Source of the DNA: Candidatus Aerophobetes bacterium Ae_b3b
Lineage (GTDB): Bacteria; Aerophobota; Aerophobia; Aerophobales; AE-B3A
NCBI GenBank assembly: GCA_005223085.1
Contig: NJBP01000036.1
Coordinates: forward strand, 1 to 22,812
Length of the DNA stretch: 22,812 nt
Reading direction: 5' to 3'
This document shows, one piece after another, positions 21,110 to 22,812 of this stretch (positions within the stretch are counted from its first letter, which is position 1; every line of letters begins with the position of its first letter). The notes under the pieces are model-generated. The model was not told where the DNA came from and did no database searches. It was given only the letters and a program-made list of their open reading frames with translations. The position numbers were made by a program, and so were the translations under genes.

Positions 21110-21168
21110 TTGAACCCGCGACCCGCGGTTTAGGAAACCGCTGCTCTATCCTCCTGAGCTACAGGCGC
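21092..21168 (-). tRNA. tRNA-Arg (anticodon CCT), CCA encoded
   Basis: The folded minus strand gives an acceptor stem GCGCCTG/CAGGCGC, D stem GCTC/GAGC, anticodon stem GCGGT/ACCGC with loop TTCCTAA (anticodon CCT, reading AGG), variable loop GGGTC, and T stem GCGGG/CCTGC with loop TTCAAGT. Discriminator G and CCA follow directly in the DNA. All four arms pair, with one G-T in the T stem, so the gene is intact: 74 nt plus the 3-nt CCA tail. A promoter lies at 21219-21247. Its 3' end is the anchor of the accessory region. Confidence 0.96.
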
Positions 21169-21218
21169 ATTAGAGGAATGATCATCTTAAACACTTAATG
21201 GCCCCAGAACACCTTTCT

Positions 21219-21247
21219 AATTTAGCATAATGTGCAGCAGATGTAAA
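21219..21247 (-). promoter_or_regulatory. Possible promoter of the tRNA-Arg gene
   Basis: TTTACA (21242-21247) and TAAATT (21219-21224) lie 17 bp apart on the minus strand, placing the start about 40 nt before the tRNA. A TATGCT overlapping the spacer is an alternative -10 without a good -35. Nothing else is seen in the gap 21169-21316. Confidence 0.45.
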
Positions 21248-21316
21248 GTTTCTAGACATTGGGGACCTTGCTTTCATCTGATAGGCGGGAAAATAAGCGA
21301 GAATGGTGAAGGTCGG

Positions 21317-22117
21317 CTAAGAAGGTCGATTATGTCCCGAAATCTCCCTTACTCTCCAGGGATTCTGGACAATGAACATGCCTCCATCTATAGGAATTGT
21401 TACACCAGTGATATAATCGGATTTTTTAGAGGCAAGAAAAGCTACCAGATCTGCAACTTCCTCAGGTTTTCCAAATCTTCTGAGAACAATCTGGCCTAAT
21501 TGTTTACCTCCTCGCTCTCGTATCATATCTCTGACCATATCGGTCTCGATAATGCCGGGAGCATACGCGTTAACCGTTATGTTATAAGGAGCCAGTTCTG
21601 CTGCGAGAACCCTGGTAAAGTTATTTATCCCTGCTTTTGCGGCTGCATAAGCACTTATTCCGACATCAGGAAGATTAGCCGAGATCGTAGAACAGTTGAT
21701 GATCTTGCCTCTCCTTTGCCTTTTCAAGTGCGGAATAACAGCTCTGCAGCAATTGAAAGTGCCTACCAAATTTATATCAATAGCTTTTTTCCACTCCTCA
21801 GGAGTAGTTTCTTCCACAAATGCATGAGGAAATACTCCAGCATTATTGACCAATATGTCGATCCTACCATATTTCTCCACAGTTTCTTGCACCATGTGCT
21901 CTACTTGTGAGAAGTCAGAAACATCACCGCCAAAACTAAATGCGTCTCCCCGTTTCTCCCTTATCTTGTTAACTATAGTCTCAGCAGCTTTCGCGTTTTT
22001 TACATAGTTTACCACTATTTGTGCGCCTTCCTCAGCTAATTTCTCACAAATAGCTGCTCCAATTCCTCTTGAACCTCCGGTTACGATAGCTACCTTGCCT
22101 TCGAATCTCTTGGTCAT
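21317..22117 (-). CDS. SDR family NAD(P)-dependent oxidoreductase (FabG-like)
   Basis: This 266-residue classical short-chain dehydrogenase has the cofactor motif TGGSRGIG (13-20), structural NNAG (91-94) and the catalytic set Ser143, Tyr157 and Lys161 in YAAAK. A C-terminal ITGVTIPIDGGM also fits. Sequence type is close to 3-oxoacyl-ACP reductase and to sugar or polyol dehydrogenases. Because it follows a sugar ABC ATPase gene on the same strand and no fatty-acid genes are near, a carbohydrate substrate is the better guess. The ATG at 22117 follows AGGAG at 9-nt spacing. The last 15 residues (NPWRVREISGHNRPS) extend past the usual family end. Confidence 0.93.
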   Translation of the reverse strand: MTKRFEGKVAIVTGGSRGIGAAICEKLAEEGAQIVVNYVKNAKAAETIVNKIREKRGDAFSFGGDVSDFSQVEHMVQETVEKYGRIDILVNNAGVFPHAFVEETTPEEWKKAIDINLVGTFNCCRAVIPHLKRQRRGKIINCSTISANLPDVGISAYAAAKAGINNFTRVLAAELAPYNITVNAYAPGIIETDMVRDMIRERGGKQLGQIVLRRFGKPEEVADLVAFLASKKSDYITGVTIPIDGGMFIVQNPWRVREISGHNRPS

Positions 22118-22264
22118 TTCATATTTCTCCTTCTTCTATCTCTCCGGTCCACCGGGGCTAGAAATAGACTCTTTCTTCTTGAGTGTCCGAATTTTGGTTA
22201 CGACTGACGTTCATTGAGAAAGAGGTAAAACAACAATAAGCAGGCCTTGAGATGTAGCTGCCTA

Positions 22265-22812
22265 TTAACTTATCTCTCCAGTCCTTGCCACCAGGTATAA
22301 TTTATTAACAAGCTCTTCCAATGATACATCTTTCTTTTCAAATTCTCCCACAGTCCTTCCTCTATCTAAAACGACAAATCTATCTGCAGCCGGGTATACG
22401 TGATATATATTATGAGTTATGAAAATACAGGATCTTCCCTGCTCTTTTATCCCTTTTACAAAATTCAGTACTTTTTTGGTCTCCGAAAGCGATAAAGCCA
22501 TGGTAGGTTCGTCCAAGATAATCAACTCTGCCTCAAAATGCAAAGCCCTGGCTATTGCCACGCCTTGTTTTTCTCCCCCGGATAATCTTCCCACAATTGA
22601 ATCAGGTGTAAGTCCTGCTGCGGTAAACCCTATCACCTCTTTTAATATCTTCTCGGTCTCTTTTTTCGCCTTTTTTACCTGGAGAAAACCTAAGCCAGTG
22701 GTCATTTCTCTACCCATGAAAATATTTCTCCATAATGCTTGCTGCTCTCCTAAGGCTCTTTCCTGGTAAACAGTTTCAATACCTAATTCACGAGCTCTTT
22801 CCACGGAATGGT
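22265..22812 (-). CDS. Sugar-type ABC transporter ATPase, 5' end outside the window
   Basis: The C-terminal 181 residues and stop of an RbsA-like single-domain ATPase are present, and the frame remains open through the window edge. Visible motifs are a Q-loop in ETVYQE, signature LSGGEKQGVAIARAL, Walker B ELIILDEP and a switch His in FITHNIYHV. Walker A lies outside. After the ATPase core it ends in ELVNKLYLVARTGEIS. It is a different gene from the ATPase at 1922-2683, so the region encodes at least two sugar importers. The SDR gene follows after 147 nt, in which only a short CCGGT/ACCGG stem (22144-22155) is seen. Confidence 0.92.
   Translation of the reverse strand, partial: HSVERARELGIETVYQERALGEQQALWRNIFMGREMTTGLGFLQVKKAKKETEKILKEVIGFTAAGLTPDSIVGRLSGGEKQGVAIARALHFEAELIILDEPTMALSLSETKKVLNFVKGIKEQGRSCIFITHNIYHVYPAADRFVVLDRGRTVGEFEKKDVSLEELVNKLYLVARTGEIS

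Noticed and set aside
1-22812. CRISPR array, insertion sequence or integrase gene
   Set aside because: No regularly spaced repeats, no transposase and no tyrosine or serine recombinase frame was found on either strand. The repeats at 16127, 17408, 17582, 18244, 20921 and 21009 are irregularly spaced.

Overview
The window reads as chromosome of an uncultured, probably anaerobic bacterium with a two-membrane envelope. An LptE-type lipoprotein gene implies an LPS outer membrane. Most genes are moderately AT-rich, use GTG and TTG starts freely, and carry strong GGAGG ribosome sites. Many sugar-ABC, Gfo/Idh/MocA, sugar-isomerase and URO-D-like genes beside housekeeping genes would fit a heterotrophic candidate phylum such as Aerophobota or Atribacterota. 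The sequence alone does not fix the phylum.

Layout. (a) 1-3814, minus strand: a sugar-type ABC operon in the order binding protein, ATPase, permease, URO-D-family protein (cut by the window edge), with a strong 13-bp hairpin after the binding-protein gene. (b) 4111-9334, minus: an LptE-like lipoprotein with its own promoter; then, in transcription order, recG, a TIGR04076 small protein, a Gfo/Idh/MocA oxidoreductase and a TIM-barrel isomerase. (c) 9403-12745: rpmB (plus), then on the minus strand hup, a Mth938-domain gene, prfB with its classic programmed +1 frameshift, and a guaB3-type IMP dehydrogenase relative. (d) 12984-15918, plus: a single open frame joining NusB to a tRNA CCA-adding/poly(A) polymerase-type nucleotidyltransferase, then an LhgO-like FAD oxidoreductase. 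(e) 15919-21168: an accessory region stacked on the 3' end of an intact tRNA-Arg(CCT). (f) 21317-22812, minus: an SDR oxidoreductase and the 3' part of a second sugar-type ABC ATPase gene.

Region (e) is the most unusual part. The intact tRNA-Arg lies at 21092-21168 on the minus strand. Its last 18 nt plus 83 nt of downstream DNA are duplicated 3.6 kb away (17408-17508 and 21009-21109, 97/101 identical). A 46-nt copy of the 3' half of a different tRNA-Arg (anticodon TCT) marks the far end at 15960-16005. This is the pattern left by tandem site-specific insertions into a tRNA gene, but no integrase is present. The first unit carries a HEPN-like/MNT nucleotidyltransferase pair. The second carries rsgA, a truncated methyltransferase, an intact methyltransferase and a cupin. 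It looks GC-richer than its surroundings and contains three copies of a 27-37 bp motif at gene-block boundaries.

The rsgA operon has a consensus promoter, a predicted 14-residue hydrophobic leader peptide with its own ribosome site, and a leader in which one segment can pair with either of two downstream segments. This looks like leader-peptide attenuation. The rest of the window is ordinary housekeeping and carbohydrate metabolism.
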